Shown here one piece after another: positions 40,303 to 49,204 of a DNA stretch of 64,000 nt (its first letter is position 1; every line of letters starts with the position of its first letter). Position numbers and translations under genes: made by a program. A model generated the notes under the pieces. The model was not told where the DNA came from. It did not search any database and saw nothing but the letters and a program-made list of their open reading frames with translations. The DNA comes from an uncultured Sulfolobales archaeon (lineage in GTDB: Archaea; Thermoproteota; Thermoprotei_A; Sulfolobales; NBVN01): positions 29,930 to 93,929 of the forward strand of contig CALJEN010000003.1 in assembly GCA_938073905.1 (NCBI GenBank), given 5' to 3'.

Positions 40303-40641
40303 CTAGCACACCACACCCCTAACGGAGGGCGTCTTATAACTGCTCTTCCTGCCCTCTCCCCCGAGGCGCTCCTCGGTCTAGTAGAGCGTTGTTGCAAGCG
40401 GTAGCTATGCGTTCCACCTCGGCCGTGGAGGCCTCGATGGTCTTTGGGGGCGGCGGTAGAGCACCCCACATCGGGCGCCTCATAGCGTGCTCACTCGGCG
40501 TCACTCCTCCACCACATACCGGGCACGCTCGTCCCGCCAACCACGTCGACATTGGATAGGGGTATGTAGAGTTTGCCATTCAAAAACTGCGACTAAACCC
40601 CAGCGCGCTCTGGGTGGCGGGCGGGAGAGGCCGGGCGCGGC
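40303..40641. other. 339-base gap between eS6 and malic enzyme
   Basis: Holds the eS6 promoter (near 40335-40344) and the best preserved tnpB-tail relic (40387-40560). Beyond that, no gene is supported. Confidence 0.6.
40387..40560 (-). repeat. tnpB 3'-end relic, copy 1
   Basis: On the minus strand one frame reads WLAGRACPVCGGGVTPSEHA, then MRRPMWGALPPPPKTIEAS. This resembles the second zinc knuckle and tail of archaeal TnpB proteins. By hand count it is about 79% identical to copy 2 over about 131 bases, with the frame kept. It ends at the shared terminus GCAACAACGC, followed by unrelated sequence. A short inverted repeat (CCAC...GTGG) lies near the end. The assignment to TnpB is inference. 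Confidence 0.65.
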
Positions 40642-41991
40642 TCACCAGGAGCCGAAGGGCTCGCGTATCTCGATGAGCCCGCTCTCCAGCGCCAGCCTCA
40701 TGTACCGCTTCGGACGCTCTATCAGCTCCCTAACCTCCCTCTCGAGCTCCCTGCGACCCACCGTCCTCCTAGCCAGTCCAAGCTCCATAGCCTTCTCGGC
40801 CACCGCCACGGCCTCCCTGACGTAAGCCTCCTCCTCGTCCATCCTCGGCACTATGTACTCCTCGTGGATCCCCCTCTCCTCGGCGTACTCCGCCAGGGCG
40901 TACGCCGCGGCCACGAACATCTCGTCGGCCATCTTCCTGGCCCTCACGGTGAGCACTCCCCTGAATACGGCCGGGAACCCGAGGCTGTTGTTTATCTGGT
41001 TCGGGAAGTCCGACCTCCCCGTAGCGACGACCCTCGCTCCGCCCTCCTTGGCCTCCCACGGCCATATCTCGGGCACCGGGTTCGCCTCGGCGAACACCAC
41101 GGGGTCTTTGCCCATCTCGGCCACCCACTCCTTCTTTATCACGCCCGGACCCGGGCTCGAAGCCGCGATGACCGCGTCGGCCCCCCTCATGGCCTCCCTG
41201 ATCCCGCCCCTGATCCCCTCTGCGTTGCTCTCCAGAGCTATGGCGTACTTCCACGGGTTCTCCACCCTGAGCTTCTCGAGGTCCGGCCTCTCCCTGTGCA
41301 GCACGCCCCTGCTGTCCACGACGACCATGTTCCTCGGGTCGGCACCGACGATCTTGAGGTACTTGTAGGTAGCTACGTTGGCGGCCCCGGCCCCCACGAG
41401 CGCTATCCTAGCGTTGCTCAGCCTCTTGCCGACCACCTTGAAGGCGTTGATCAGCCCGGCCACCGTCACGAGCGCCGTGCCCTGCTGGTCGTCGTGCCAC
41501 ACCGGGATGTCGAGGACCTCCTGGAGCCTCTCTAGCACGTAGAAGCACTTGGGCGACTCTATGTCCTCCAGGTTCACCGCCCCGAAGCTGGGCTCCAGGG
41601 CCTTCACCAGGTGGACGAACCTGTCCGGGTCCCTCTCCCTCACTACGAGCGGGACCGCGTCGACGCCCCCCAGGTACTTGAAGAGCAGGGCCTTCCCTTC
41701 CATCACCGGGAGGGCTGCCTCAGGACCTATGTCGCCCAGCCCCAGGACTCTTGACCCGTCGCTCACCACTGCGGCGTAGTTCCACCTGAGAGTGTAGTCG
41801 AACGAGAGGTCTTCACCCCCTTCCGATATCCTCCTGCAGGGAGCAGCCACCCCCGGGGTGTACCAGACCGAGAAGTCCTCCAGCCTCGTGAGGGGAACCT
41901 TGGGGGCGATCTCGATCTTCCCCCCGTACTTCCTGTGGAGCTCCTCGGAGACCGAGAACCAGTCGACGCTCCTCCTTCCCAGAGAGCCCAC
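40642..41991 (-). CDS. malic enzyme (NAD(P)-dependent, decarboxylating)
   Basis: 449 residues. It oxidatively decarboxylates malate to pyruvate. The N-terminal malic domain has VWYTPGVAAPCRRI, VLGLGDIGPEAALPVMEGKALLFK and VWHDDQQGTALV (metal-binding); the NAD-binding half has IALVGAGAANVATY and VFAEANPVPEIWP, with FPNQINNSLGFPAVFRG. Length is normal. The gene lies between two direct copies of the tnpB-tail relic (1.66 kb apart), and its TATA-like CTTATTTTC (about 42015-42024) is just inside copy 2. Confidence 0.93.
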   Translation of the reverse strand: MGSLGRRSVDWFSVSEELHRKYGGKIEIAPKVPLTRLEDFSVWYTPGVAAPCRRISEGGEDLSFDYTLRWNYAAVVSDGSRVLGLGDIGPEAALPVMEGKALLFKYLGGVDAVPLVVRERDPDRFVHLVKALEPSFGAVNLEDIESPKCFYVLERLQEVLDIPVWHDDQQGTALVTVAGLINAFKVVGKRLSNARIALVGAGAANVATYKYLKIVGADPRNMVVVDSRGVLHRERPDLEKLRVENPWKYAIALESNAEGIRGGIREAMRGADAVIAASSPGPGVIKKEWVAEMGKDPVVFAEANPVPEIWPWEAKEGGARVVATGRSDFPNQINNSLGFPAVFRGVLTVRARKMADEMFVAAAYALAEYAEERGIHEEYIVPRMDEEEAYVREAVAVAEKAMELGLARRTVGRRELEREVRELIERPKRYMRLALESGLIEIREPFGSW

Positions 41992-42048
41992 CGGGCTCTG
42001 CTGCCGCTCGGTGAAAATAAGGTGTCCGCTGGGCCCGCCGTACGCTAC

Positions 42049-42230
42049 CGTTGTCGCGTGCTCGACACTTTACAACTACGCGTTCCACTCCGACCTCAGA
42101 AGCCTCAGTGGCCTTCGGGGGCAACGGTAAAGCACCCCACATCGAACGCCTCATAGCGTGCCCATTCGGCGCTGCTCTTCTATCACATACCGGACACGCT
42201 TATCCCGCCATTACGTTGGTGTTAGGTTTG
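42049..42230 (-). repeat. tnpB 3'-end relic, copy 2
   Basis: The minus strand reads CPVC then, after nine residues, HAMRRSMWGALPLPPKATEAS, in the same frame and spacing as copy 1 but with a stop codon (TAA) two codons before CPVC. It ends at the common terminus GCGACAACGG. Its far end overlaps the last codons of the HAD gene, so that gene's stop codon may have come from the insertion. Confidence 0.65.
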
Positions 42231-42830
42231 TCGTCCAGGAACCGAGCCGAACCCTCCGCGTCCACCGCACTCTTCTAGGACCCTGCTCAGGGCCTCCGGA
42301 AGCTCCCTATAATCCCTCACCCTCACGAAGGCTATGCCGAGGGCTCTCGCGGCCTCCTCGTCGTTGGGGGTGTCCGCCACGAACACGAGCCTCCTCCCCT
42401 CGGAGAGCCTCTGAACGTGTCCGAGCTGCTCGACCCTGCGCGGACTGTGGTCGCGGGTGACTAGCGCCGCAGCGATGCCCAGCAGCCCCAGCCTCTCTAA
42501 GACCATCTCGGCTGTCCTGGTGCTGCGGAGAGTCACGAAGACCAGGGTCACTCCGCGGGAGACCAACTCCCTCACGCTCTCGACGTTCTCCGCGACCTCC
42601 GAGGGCTCGAGCCCTCGGATGGACTCGAGCTCCGCCTCCTCGACCATGCCCCAGGCCCTCCGGAGCTGCTCCTCGCTCAGGGCCAGGGAGGCCAGGCTCT
42701 CGCCCAGGGGCCTGAGCGGGTGGTCGAGGCCTAGGGCCTCTCTGATCCTGGCTCTCAGGGCCTCGAAGTCCACGAGCATTGGGATGAGGGTACCGTCCAC
42801 GTCGAGGGCGACCGCGCAGCTCTCGCTCAG
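42222..42830 (-). CDS. HAD-superfamily hydrolase (phosphatase)
   Basis: About 202 residues. The nucleophile motif is ALDVDGTLIP; motif II is VTLRST, and motif III/IV is VFVADTPNDEEAARALG. The frame contains no ATG, GTG or TTG before the first catalytic aspartate: GTG 42800 is the valine inside DVDGT. CTG 42830 lies 11 bases after the transcription start predicted from TTTTAGCTT (42863-42871) and is the best start. The last residues (SVPGRQT) run into the tnpB-tail relic, so the C-terminus may be altered. Confidence 0.75.
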   Translation of the reverse strand: MSESCAVALDVDGTLIPMLVDFEALRARIREALGLDHPLRPLGESLASLALSEEQLRRAWGMVEEAELESIRGLEPSEVAENVESVRELVSRGVTLVFVTLRSTRTAEMVLERLGLLGIAAALVTRDHSPRRVEQLGHVQRLSEGRRLVFVADTPNDEEAARALGIAFVRVRDYRELPEALSRVLEECGGRGGFGSVPGRQT

Positions 42831-43102
42831 TGCGAGACACCGGGAACTCTAGCCGGTCACTCTTTTAGCTTATCCCAAGGCGCGGGCAAGCGTCTTCCGG
42901 GGTCTTGCTCTCCAAGGAGGGCTGTCTCACCAGGCTCCGGCACGAGTTCCACGTTCACAAAGATAGGGTGGCGATGTTCTGGAGGCTGAGTGGGCTTGGG
43001 GTCCCCGTCTTAGCGTGGAAGCGCGCTCTGGGGCTCACAGTCATGCTGAGGAGAAGGACTCCACAAGGCTTTTAAACGATGGTCAGCTTCATCAAAGTGT
43101 GA

Positions 43103-44347
43103 TTGGAGTTGGGGAGAGCGGTAGTAACTCATCATCACTGGGACGTGCCCGGTGGCGGCCAGCTCGTCTCGGCAGCCGTGGCAGTGGCCTTCGAGTCTAT
43201 AGGGCTCGAGCCCGTGCTCGCCTCGGTCTTCAGTTTCGATCCCGGAAAGTATGGAGAGTGGTTCGGCATAGACCTGGGGAAGTACGAGAATCTTTCCCTC
43301 TTCGGGTTCGAACTCAAGGCCTTCGGGCTCTACTCAAGGCTCCTCTCATGGGTCCCGGTTAAGAGGGCCTTGGAGAGGTACGACGTGGATACGGTCTACA
43401 TAGACAACGCCTTCTACAGGAGAATCGAGGGACTTCTGAGGAGGAAGGGAGTGAAACTCTTCGAGTACGTGCACTTCCCTTTCGAGGTCTACTACCTAGA
43501 CCCCAGTCGCACACTAGACCCCTATATCCGCGAGAGCCTCGAGAGGTACGGTAGGTTTCCGCTAAACGTATACTGGAGGCTCTTCCTCGAGCTTGTCCCG
43601 GTGTTCACCAGGAGGAACCCGTTCGAGCATACCACAGCCGTCCTGACCAACTCGCGCTGGACGGCTAGGGTGGTCAAGGAGCTCTACGGCGAGGACCCCC
43701 TCATCCTGAACCCGCCGATAGCCCCAAGTACCGGGATCGTCGAGAAGCCCGCGGACTTCGGCTCCAGGAGCAACTCGGTGCTCATGCTGGGCAGGTTCTC
43801 GGAGGGGAAGAGGTACCACTGGGTTGTCGAGAAGGTCTTGCCCGAGCTGCGCAGGGAGGTGGGGAGCGCGAAGCTCTACGTGGTCGGCGGGGCTAGGACC
43901 CGGAGCGGCCGGCAGTACCTCAGCAGGGTAGAGGCCCTAGCCAGGAGAGCGGGCCTCAGGGTCTCGGGGGACCCGAACGCCGAGGCCGACGTGTACCTGC
44001 TTCCGGACGCACTGAGGGATACTATAAACAGGCTCATGGACTCGTCGAAGGTCTTCCTCCACGCAACCGTTAACGAGCACTGGGGCATAGCGATCGCGGA
44101 GGCCATGGCTAGGGGCCTGCCGGTGGTCGTCCACGAGTCCGGAGGCGCGTGGACAGATCTCGCTCTCGAGGGCTCCTGCGGTCTGGGCTACGAGACCGAG
44201 AGCGAAGCCGTCGAGCACCTCGCGAGGCTCCTGACGGACGAGAAGCTCTGGACGCATTTCTCGAAGAAGTCCGTGGAGAGGGTCAGGGAGCTAACCCTGG
44301 AGAAGTTCGTTGAAAAGTTCTCAGAGATAGTGAAGAGGCGCCTCTGA
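43103..44347 (+). CDS. GT4-family glycosyltransferase
   Basis: 414 residues with the GT-B fold. The N-terminal half has HHHWDVPGGGQLVSAA and FEYVHFPFEVYYLDPS; the second half has VLMLGRFSEGKRYHWVVE and the donor-binding EHWGIAIAEAMARGLPVVVHESGG. The pattern resembles ALG11-like mannosyltransferases of N-glycan assembly, so it may build the archaeal lipid-linked glycan; that is inference. It is soluble or membrane-associated, without a clear membrane helix. TTG start behind GCTTTTAAAC (about 43067). Confidence 0.84.
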   Translation: MELGRAVVTHHHWDVPGGGQLVSAAVAVAFESIGLEPVLASVFSFDPGKYGEWFGIDLGKYENLSLFGFELKAFGLYSRLLSWVPVKRALERYDVDTVYIDNAFYRRIEGLLRRKGVKLFEYVHFPFEVYYLDPSRTLDPYIRESLERYGRFPLNVYWRLFLELVPVFTRRNPFEHTTAVLTNSRWTARVVKELYGEDPLILNPPIAPSTGIVEKPADFGSRSNSVLMLGRFSEGKRYHWVVEKVLPELRREVGSAKLYVVGGARTRSGRQYLSRVEALARRAGLRVSGDPNAEADVYLLPDALRDTINRLMDSSKVFLHATVNEHWGIAIAEAMARGLPVVVHESGGAWTDLALEGSCGLGYETESEAVEHLARLLTDEKLWTHFSKKSVERVRELTLEKFVEKFSEIVKRRL

Positions 44348-44481
44348 GGACTTCGGCTCCCCAGGCGACGCGGGCCTACACTCCCGGAAGCTCGCGGACA
44401 GTCCTCAGGCTCGGCAACCTGCTCGGAGGATTCTGGAGGAGACCTTTTAACTCGCGTTCGAGGTCTAGAGGGCAACGGAAG

Positions 44482-45696
44482 TTGGACTCCAGACCCGCTG
44501 AGTCCCTGGTGAACCAGCCCCTGTTCAAGTACGTAGGGCTCGACCGACTGGAGAGCGTGATCGCTGACTCCTTCGCTCCCCTGGGTTCGGAGCCCGTGAG
44601 GGTCAGAGAGTCCGTCCGCAGGGTCCTCGCGGAGGACGTGAAGTCTCCCGTAGACCTACCCGGACACGACATCTCCCACGTGGACGGCTTCGCCATCTCC
44701 GAGTGCGACGACAGGACTTACAGGATCGTGAGAGGCGAGGTCTTGGGCCGTTGCGAGGCGGCCTACGTCGAGACGGGTAAGCCGGTGCCCGAGGGAGCCG
44801 TCGCCGTAGTCCCGGTGGAGTCCGCGAGGCTCCTCGAGGGGGGTCTCGTCGCCGCCCCCAGGAGCTACGAGAGGTTCCACGAGATCATCAGGAGGGGCTC
44901 CGACGTCGCCGGGGGGAGGTTGGTCGCCAGCAGGGGTCAGGTCGTAACGCCATCCATAGCTAGGCTCCTCCTGGAGCTGGGCGTCGAGGAGGTCAGGGTC
45001 TACAGGAGGCCCAGGACTCTGCTTGTCCCGACGGGCACGGAGTTCGTCGAGGGGTCTAAGAGGGAGTCGAGCAGTGTGCTGGTGAAGGCGATGTGCGAAG
45101 CCGTCGGCGCCTTGGTAGACGTCTCTGAACCGGTCGAGGACTCCGCCGAGACCATGAAGAGAGTCCTGGAGGAGAGCCTGGGACGGTACGACGCTGTCGC
45201 GACGATAGGTGGAGCGTCTCTGGGGAGGGGCGACTACGTCCTCGCGGCTGCGCTGGAGCTGCCGGGCTCCGAGATCCTGGCCAGGGGACTCGCCGTGCAA
45301 CCCGGGAGGGTGACCACTCTCGCCAGGGTCGGCAGGAAGCCTCTCGCACTGCTGCCCGGCCTCATCCAATCGACGGTCGTCGGGACGGTCCTCGCTCTCC
45401 AGCCTCTCCTCAGGAGGCTCCAGGGAGCCACCCCGAGGGCCCACTACCCGGTGGGCCTCTACAGGCTAGCCTCGAGCTACAGGTACTCCGGCAGATTCGC
45501 GAGCTTCGCCCGCGTCAGGTTCGCGAAGCTGGTCGGGGACTTCGAGGTCGAGCTGGTCGAGGCCGCTTCACCCATCCAGAGCGTCGTAGCGTTCTCCCAC
45601 GGCTTCGTGTTGCTGAAGCCGGGCGAGGTCGAGCTGGTCGAGGGCACTTACGTGCCCCTCTATAGGGCACCAGGGCTCTACCCGGAGGGTCCGTAG
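44482..45696 (+). CDS. moeA: MoeA-like molybdopterin molybdenumtransferase
   Basis: 404 residues. MoeA inserts molybdate or tungstate into adenylylated molybdopterin. Domain order is normal: N-terminal SPVDLPGHDISHVDGFAIS, domain II KPVPEGAVAVVPVE, the MogA-like domain with LLVPTGTEF and TIGGASLGRGDYV, and a C-terminal barrel. The usual PGNPVSA loop reads LPGLIQSTVVG, so this is a divergent member; archaea often have two MoeA proteins and this may be the tungsten- or regulatory-type copy. TTG start after CTTTTAACT. Confidence 0.85.
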   Translation: MDSRPAESLVNQPLFKYVGLDRLESVIADSFAPLGSEPVRVRESVRRVLAEDVKSPVDLPGHDISHVDGFAISECDDRTYRIVRGEVLGRCEAAYVETGKPVPEGAVAVVPVESARLLEGGLVAAPRSYERFHEIIRRGSDVAGGRLVASRGQVVTPSIARLLLELGVEEVRVYRRPRTLLVPTGTEFVEGSKRESSSVLVKAMCEAVGALVDVSEPVEDSAETMKRVLEESLGRYDAVATIGGASLGRGDYVLAAALELPGSEILARGLAVQPGRVTTLARVGRKPLALLPGLIQSTVVGTVLALQPLLRRLQGATPRAHYPVGLYRLASSYRYSGRFASFARVRFAKLVGDFEVELVEAASPIQSVVAFSHGFVLLKPGEVELVEGTYVPLYRAPGLYPEGP

Positions 45697-45751
45697 ACCA
45701 CGGGTTACCGTTTTCTCCGCGGTTCGCGCACGGGTAGAACTCCGGCCTACA

Positions 45752-45829
<78 letters not shown>

Positions 45830-45861
45830 CTCCGAGTAGGGCTTCGGGAGAGAGCTTAAAT

Positions 45862-46929
45862 TTACCCGGCCCTGGGCCTGACCCTGATCACCGCCGGAGA
45901 GCCCACGTCTCCATCGCATTCTACCTCCACCTCCAACATGTTCTTCACGAGCCACACGTTGGTGTACGCGTGGAGAGTGAGCCTCGAGACCCCGACCACG
46001 CTGGGCCCCTCAGCCAGCGCCAGGTAAGGGATCGCTATGTCGGCCATGTGCCTGTCGTAGGCCATGCCGGTCGAGAGGTCCTCGAGAAGCTTGGAGACAG
46101 CCTCCCTCCCGACGACTTCGGCGGGCTTACCCCTCTCGCCCAGGGAGTCGGCCCCCAGGATGCTCCTCTCTGTCGTAGCCCACAGCACTATTCCGGAGCC
46201 GGGACCGAGGTGGGGGTCCCTGTCGGGCTCGTACCACTCGGTCTTCAGGTCTACCCTAACCCCGATACCGCGCCCGGCCAGCTCCCTCGCGGCTGCCTCG
46301 GCCTGCCTCTCCGCTACGTGCCTGGGGAGCCTGACGCAGTGCGATACCCCGCCGATTCTCAGGAGCCTTCCGGCTCCCACTTTGTTCGAGGGCCTGAATG
46401 ACCTCGGAGGTCTGTCTACGTACACCCTGACTATCCCTCCTCCCTTCGGGTAGTGCCCCCTCTTCACCAGCTCTACTCTGAACTCGTAGCCGAGCTCTGC
46501 GAGGTGTGGTCCTATGACGTACCTCAGGTAGTCTACGGGTGGAGACCAGGGGACGTCCGTTCCGCCCCTTATCTCCACCTCGACGGGCGAGTCCGCGAAG
46601 GCCATTATGGGGAGCAGGGTCTGGAGGACGAGGGTCGCGGAGCCGGCCGTTCCGACGTCGAACTCGTACCTCCCTCCCCGTATGGACCCGGGTCTGAAGA
46701 CGATCTCGGTGGAGCCCACCGAGGCCCCCTCCACGACGGCGTCGCACATCCTGGCCGCAGCCAGGATGCCCGTCAGGTGCTGCCTCTTGAGCCCCGGCTC
46801 GGGCCTCTTAGCCCTTATGTTGACGACCCTTATGTCCGTGCCCGTTATCGCGGAGAGGGCCACCGCGCTCCTGAGGATCTGGCCTCCCCCCTCTCCGAAC
46901 GACCCGTCGATCACGAGCACTGTTGCCAC
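45862..46929 (-). CDS. rtcA: RNA 3'-terminal phosphate cyclase
   Basis: 355 residues. It converts RNA 3'-phosphate to 2',3'-cyclic phosphate using ATP. Signature DGSFGEGGGQILRSAVALSAITG at the N-terminus (in part), KRPEPGLKRQHL, and the adenylylated histidine in TGMAYDRHMADIAIPYLALAEG near the C-terminus. ATG abuts the NMNAT gene stop (no gap), so the CYTH, NMNAT and rtcA genes form one operon pointing at tRNA-Arg. Confidence 0.95.
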   Translation of the reverse strand: MATVLVIDGSFGEGGGQILRSAVALSAITGTDIRVVNIRAKRPEPGLKRQHLTGILAAARMCDAVVEGASVGSTEIVFRPGSIRGGRYEFDVGTAGSATLVLQTLLPIMAFADSPVEVEIRGGTDVPWSPPVDYLRYVIGPHLAELGYEFRVELVKRGHYPKGGGIVRVYVDRPPRSFRPSNKVGAGRLLRIGGVSHCVRLPRHVAERQAEAAARELAGRGIGVRVDLKTEWYEPDRDPHLGPGSGIVLWATTERSILGADSLGERGKPAEVVGREAVSKLLEDLSTGMAYDRHMADIAIPYLALAEGPSVVGVSRLTLHAYTNVWLVKNMLEVEVECDGDVGSPAVIRVRPRAG

Positions 46930-47463
46930 CTAATCCGAGCCCAGGACGTCCCTCAGCCTCCTGACTCCGTCTATCTCGTCTATGAACTTGGCCACGGAGG
47001 GGGGTACGAGCGACCTCCAGCCCTCGTCTCCCGATACCATGAGCCTCCGGATCCTAGTCGACGAGTACTCCCCTCTCTCGTAGGGAGGCGGTACGAGGAC
47101 CTCGTAGCCCGCCTCCCTGAACAGCCTCACGACTAGGGGGTTTCTGGCCACCCCGTACCTGAACTTCGGCACGTAGAGCTGGACGTAGTGAGTCCACACG
47201 TAGTTCATCAGTATGTCGGGGACGGGGATTACGTAGACCCTGTCCGCGTCTATCCCGAAGTCCTTCATGGCCAGCTTAAGCATGACTACCCTCTCGCCGG
47301 CAGTGAACGGGTTGACCACTGTGTGCGACTCCTGGGCCGTGCCGATGACTACTATGAGCTCCTCGACCCTTTCCAGAGCCCACCTGATGACCTCGACGTG
47401 TCCCAGGTGGACGGGCTGGAACCTACCCGGGTACACCGCTCGCACTACGTCGCTCCAGACCAC
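46930..47463 (-). CDS. nadM: nicotinamide-mononucleotide adenylyltransferase
   Basis: About 177 residues from GTG 47463; GTG 47445 gives the more usual VRAVYPGRFQ start and the open frame extends to 47526. Archaeal NMNAT motifs: PGRFQPVHLGHVEVI (nucleotide-binding HxGH) and YSSTRIRRLM (ISSTxIR). It makes NAD from NMN. The start choice rests on GCTTATATG near 47497-47505. Its long frame overlaps the CYTH gene by 8 bases. Confidence 0.92.
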   Translation of the reverse strand: MVWSDVVRAVYPGRFQPVHLGHVEVIRWALERVEELIVVIGTAQESHTVVNPFTAGERVVMLKLAMKDFGIDADRVYVIPVPDILMNYVWTHYVQLYVPKFRYGVARNPLVVRLFREAGYEVLVPPPYERGEYSSTRIRRLMVSGDEGWRSLVPPSVAKFIDEIDGVRRLRDVLGSD

Positions 47464-47518
47464 CCGATCCCTCAGACCGCACCGCTCCAAAGGCATATAA
47501 GCTGGCTCGGGTGGGCCC

Positions 47519-48070
47519 CTAGCCACAGCCCCGCCTCGTGTAGAGCTCTAGGTAGGACTCCGCGATCAGCTCCCTGCCCTCGAGCCCAAGAGCCCGGAGG
47601 ACCTTCCCGACCTTGGCCAGAAAGTCCCCGGCCGACCGGGGGTTCACCTCCTCGAACTCGAGGAACGTCCCCAAGCACTCCACCTCGTCCAGCGAGACCC
47701 TCAAACCCTCGCCCCTGAGGTAGACCCGCCTCTTCCCGATCGCGGTGCCCCTCATCCCCAGAGCTTTCAGCACCTCTAGGACCCCCTCGTCCAGGAGGGG
47801 AACCTCGACCTCCTCCCTAGCCTTCACGCCCTCCGAGGTCACCGCGCCCTTGTACGTCAGCCTGTACTCCGCACCGGAGCCCGTCCGCACCCTCCTGAAC
47901 CTGAGCACGGTCCCCGGCCTGTACCAAGGACAGCCCCTCAGGTCGAAGTAGTAGTCCTCCTCGTACGCCTCCCCCTCGACCTCGAAGCCCGCGAGGAGGA
48001 GCCTCTCGAGAACCTCCCGGGTCTCCGAGCTGTCCAGCTCCACCTTGACCTCGAACTCGGTCCCGCGCAC
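47519..48070 (-). CDS. CYTH-domain protein (class IV adenylate cyclase/triphosphatase-like)
   Basis: 183 residues. The N-terminal EFEVKVEL is the ExExK motif of the CYTH tunnel fold; later strands supply the charged lining (LRFRRVR, YRLTYKG, EVEVPLL, KRRVYL, VSLDEVECLGTFLEFEE). Family members act on triphosphates, as thiamine triphosphatase, tripolyphosphatase or adenylate cyclase; the activity here is undetermined. First gene of the operon with NMNAT and rtcA. Confidence 0.86.
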   Translation of the reverse strand: MRGTEFEVKVELDSSETREVLERLLLAGFEVEGEAYEEDYYFDLRGCPWYRPGTVLRFRRVRTGSGAEYRLTYKGAVTSEGVKAREEVEVPLLDEGVLEVLKALGMRGTAIGKRRVYLRGEGLRVSLDEVECLGTFLEFEEVNPRSAGDFLAKVGKVLRALGLEGRELIAESYLELYTRRGCG

Positions 48071-48133
48071 CTGTCGGCCCTCGGACTACAGTGGGCCCGG
48101 AGTTTAAGGCTAGCGGGCTCCAGGTGTGCTAAT

Positions 48134-49204
48134 GTGGCCGGCCGCGCTACTTCGCTGGACTGGAGCGAGGTGAGCGCGAGCTACAGTCGGCTACTCGAGG
48201 AGGTCGGGAGGAGGATGAGGAGCTCGGTAGACCTGAGGGCGGAGGAGCTCGCGTCGAGGTTCGGGTACTTAACCTACATGGTGATCAGGTACCGCGAGAT
48301 CCTCGGTGGGCTGGACGAGGTCGTCGAACTCCTCGAGGCCTTCGAGAGACCCCTGCCCAAGACGATAAGGGTCAACACCCTGAGGTTCGGGAGGGTGGAC
48401 GAGGTCGTGGAGAGGCTGGAGAGGCTAGGCTACGCCTTCTCCAAGGTACCCTGGGAGCGGTTCTCCTACGTGGTCGAGAGAAGCGGCAGAGTGTCCCTGG
48501 GGGCGACCCACGAGTTCCTGCTCGGCGGCTACTACCTCTACAGAGGCTCGGCCTCCCTGATCCCCCCGCTAGTCCTAGAGCCGAGAGAGTCGGACAGAGT
48601 CCTCGACGCGGCCGCGGCACCCGGGGGCAAGTGCACCCACATCGCTCAGCTCATGGACAACAGGGGTCTGATAGTGGCGACCGACGTGAGTAGGGAGAGG
48701 TTCAGGGCTCTGAGGACGAACCTCGAGAGGATGGGGGTCGAGAACACGGTGGCGATAAGGATGGACTGCAGAAGGGTTCCCGAGCTCTTCGGGGAGTACT
48801 TCGCGAAGGCCCTCCTGGACGCTCCGTGTACGGGGGAGGGCATAATACAGCTCGACCCAACCAGGAAGACGAAGACGACCTTCGAAGACCTCCTCAGCGC
48901 CCACAGGAGGCAGGTGGAGCTGCTCGTCGCCACCCTGCGCGCGGTGGCCCCAGGTGGGAGGGTCGTCTACTCCACGTGCTCCATCGCACCGGAGGAGAAC
49001 GAGTTCACGGTGGCCGAGGCCGTGGCGAGACTCGAGGGGGTCAGGGTGGTGAAGCCGGAGGTCGGGGTGGACCTAGACCCGGGTGTGACGGAGTACTTCG
49101 GGGTCGAGCTGCCCCGGGAGCTCAGGCTCTGCGGGAGGACGTACCCGCACAGACAAGGTCTCGAGGGGTTCTTTGTATGCGTGCTCGAGAAGGTAGGAGG
49201 TTGA
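48134..49204 (+). CDS. NOL1/NOP2/Sun-family RNA m5C methyltransferase
   Basis: 356 residues. The SAM-binding motif is DAAAAPGGKCTHIAQL; the two catalytic cysteines are in LLDAPCTGEG and VYSTCSIAPEENE. An N-terminal RNA-binding region (about 30-150) contains PKTIRVNTLRFG. It methylates cytosine-5 in rRNA or tRNA. GTG start. It overlaps the Nip7-like gene (TTGA), which supports a ribosome-biogenesis role. Confidence 0.92.
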   Translation: MAGRATSLDWSEVSASYSRLLEEVGRRMRSSVDLRAEELASRFGYLTYMVIRYREILGGLDEVVELLEAFERPLPKTIRVNTLRFGRVDEVVERLERLGYAFSKVPWERFSYVVERSGRVSLGATHEFLLGGYYLYRGSASLIPPLVLEPRESDRVLDAAAAPGGKCTHIAQLMDNRGLIVATDVSRERFRALRTNLERMGVENTVAIRMDCRRVPELFGEYFAKALLDAPCTGEGIIQLDPTRKTKTTFEDLLSAHRRQVELLVATLRAVAPGGRVVYSTCSIAPEENEFTVAEAVARLEGVRVVKPEVGVDLDPGVTEYFGVELPRELRLCGRTYPHRQGLEGFFVCVLEKVGG

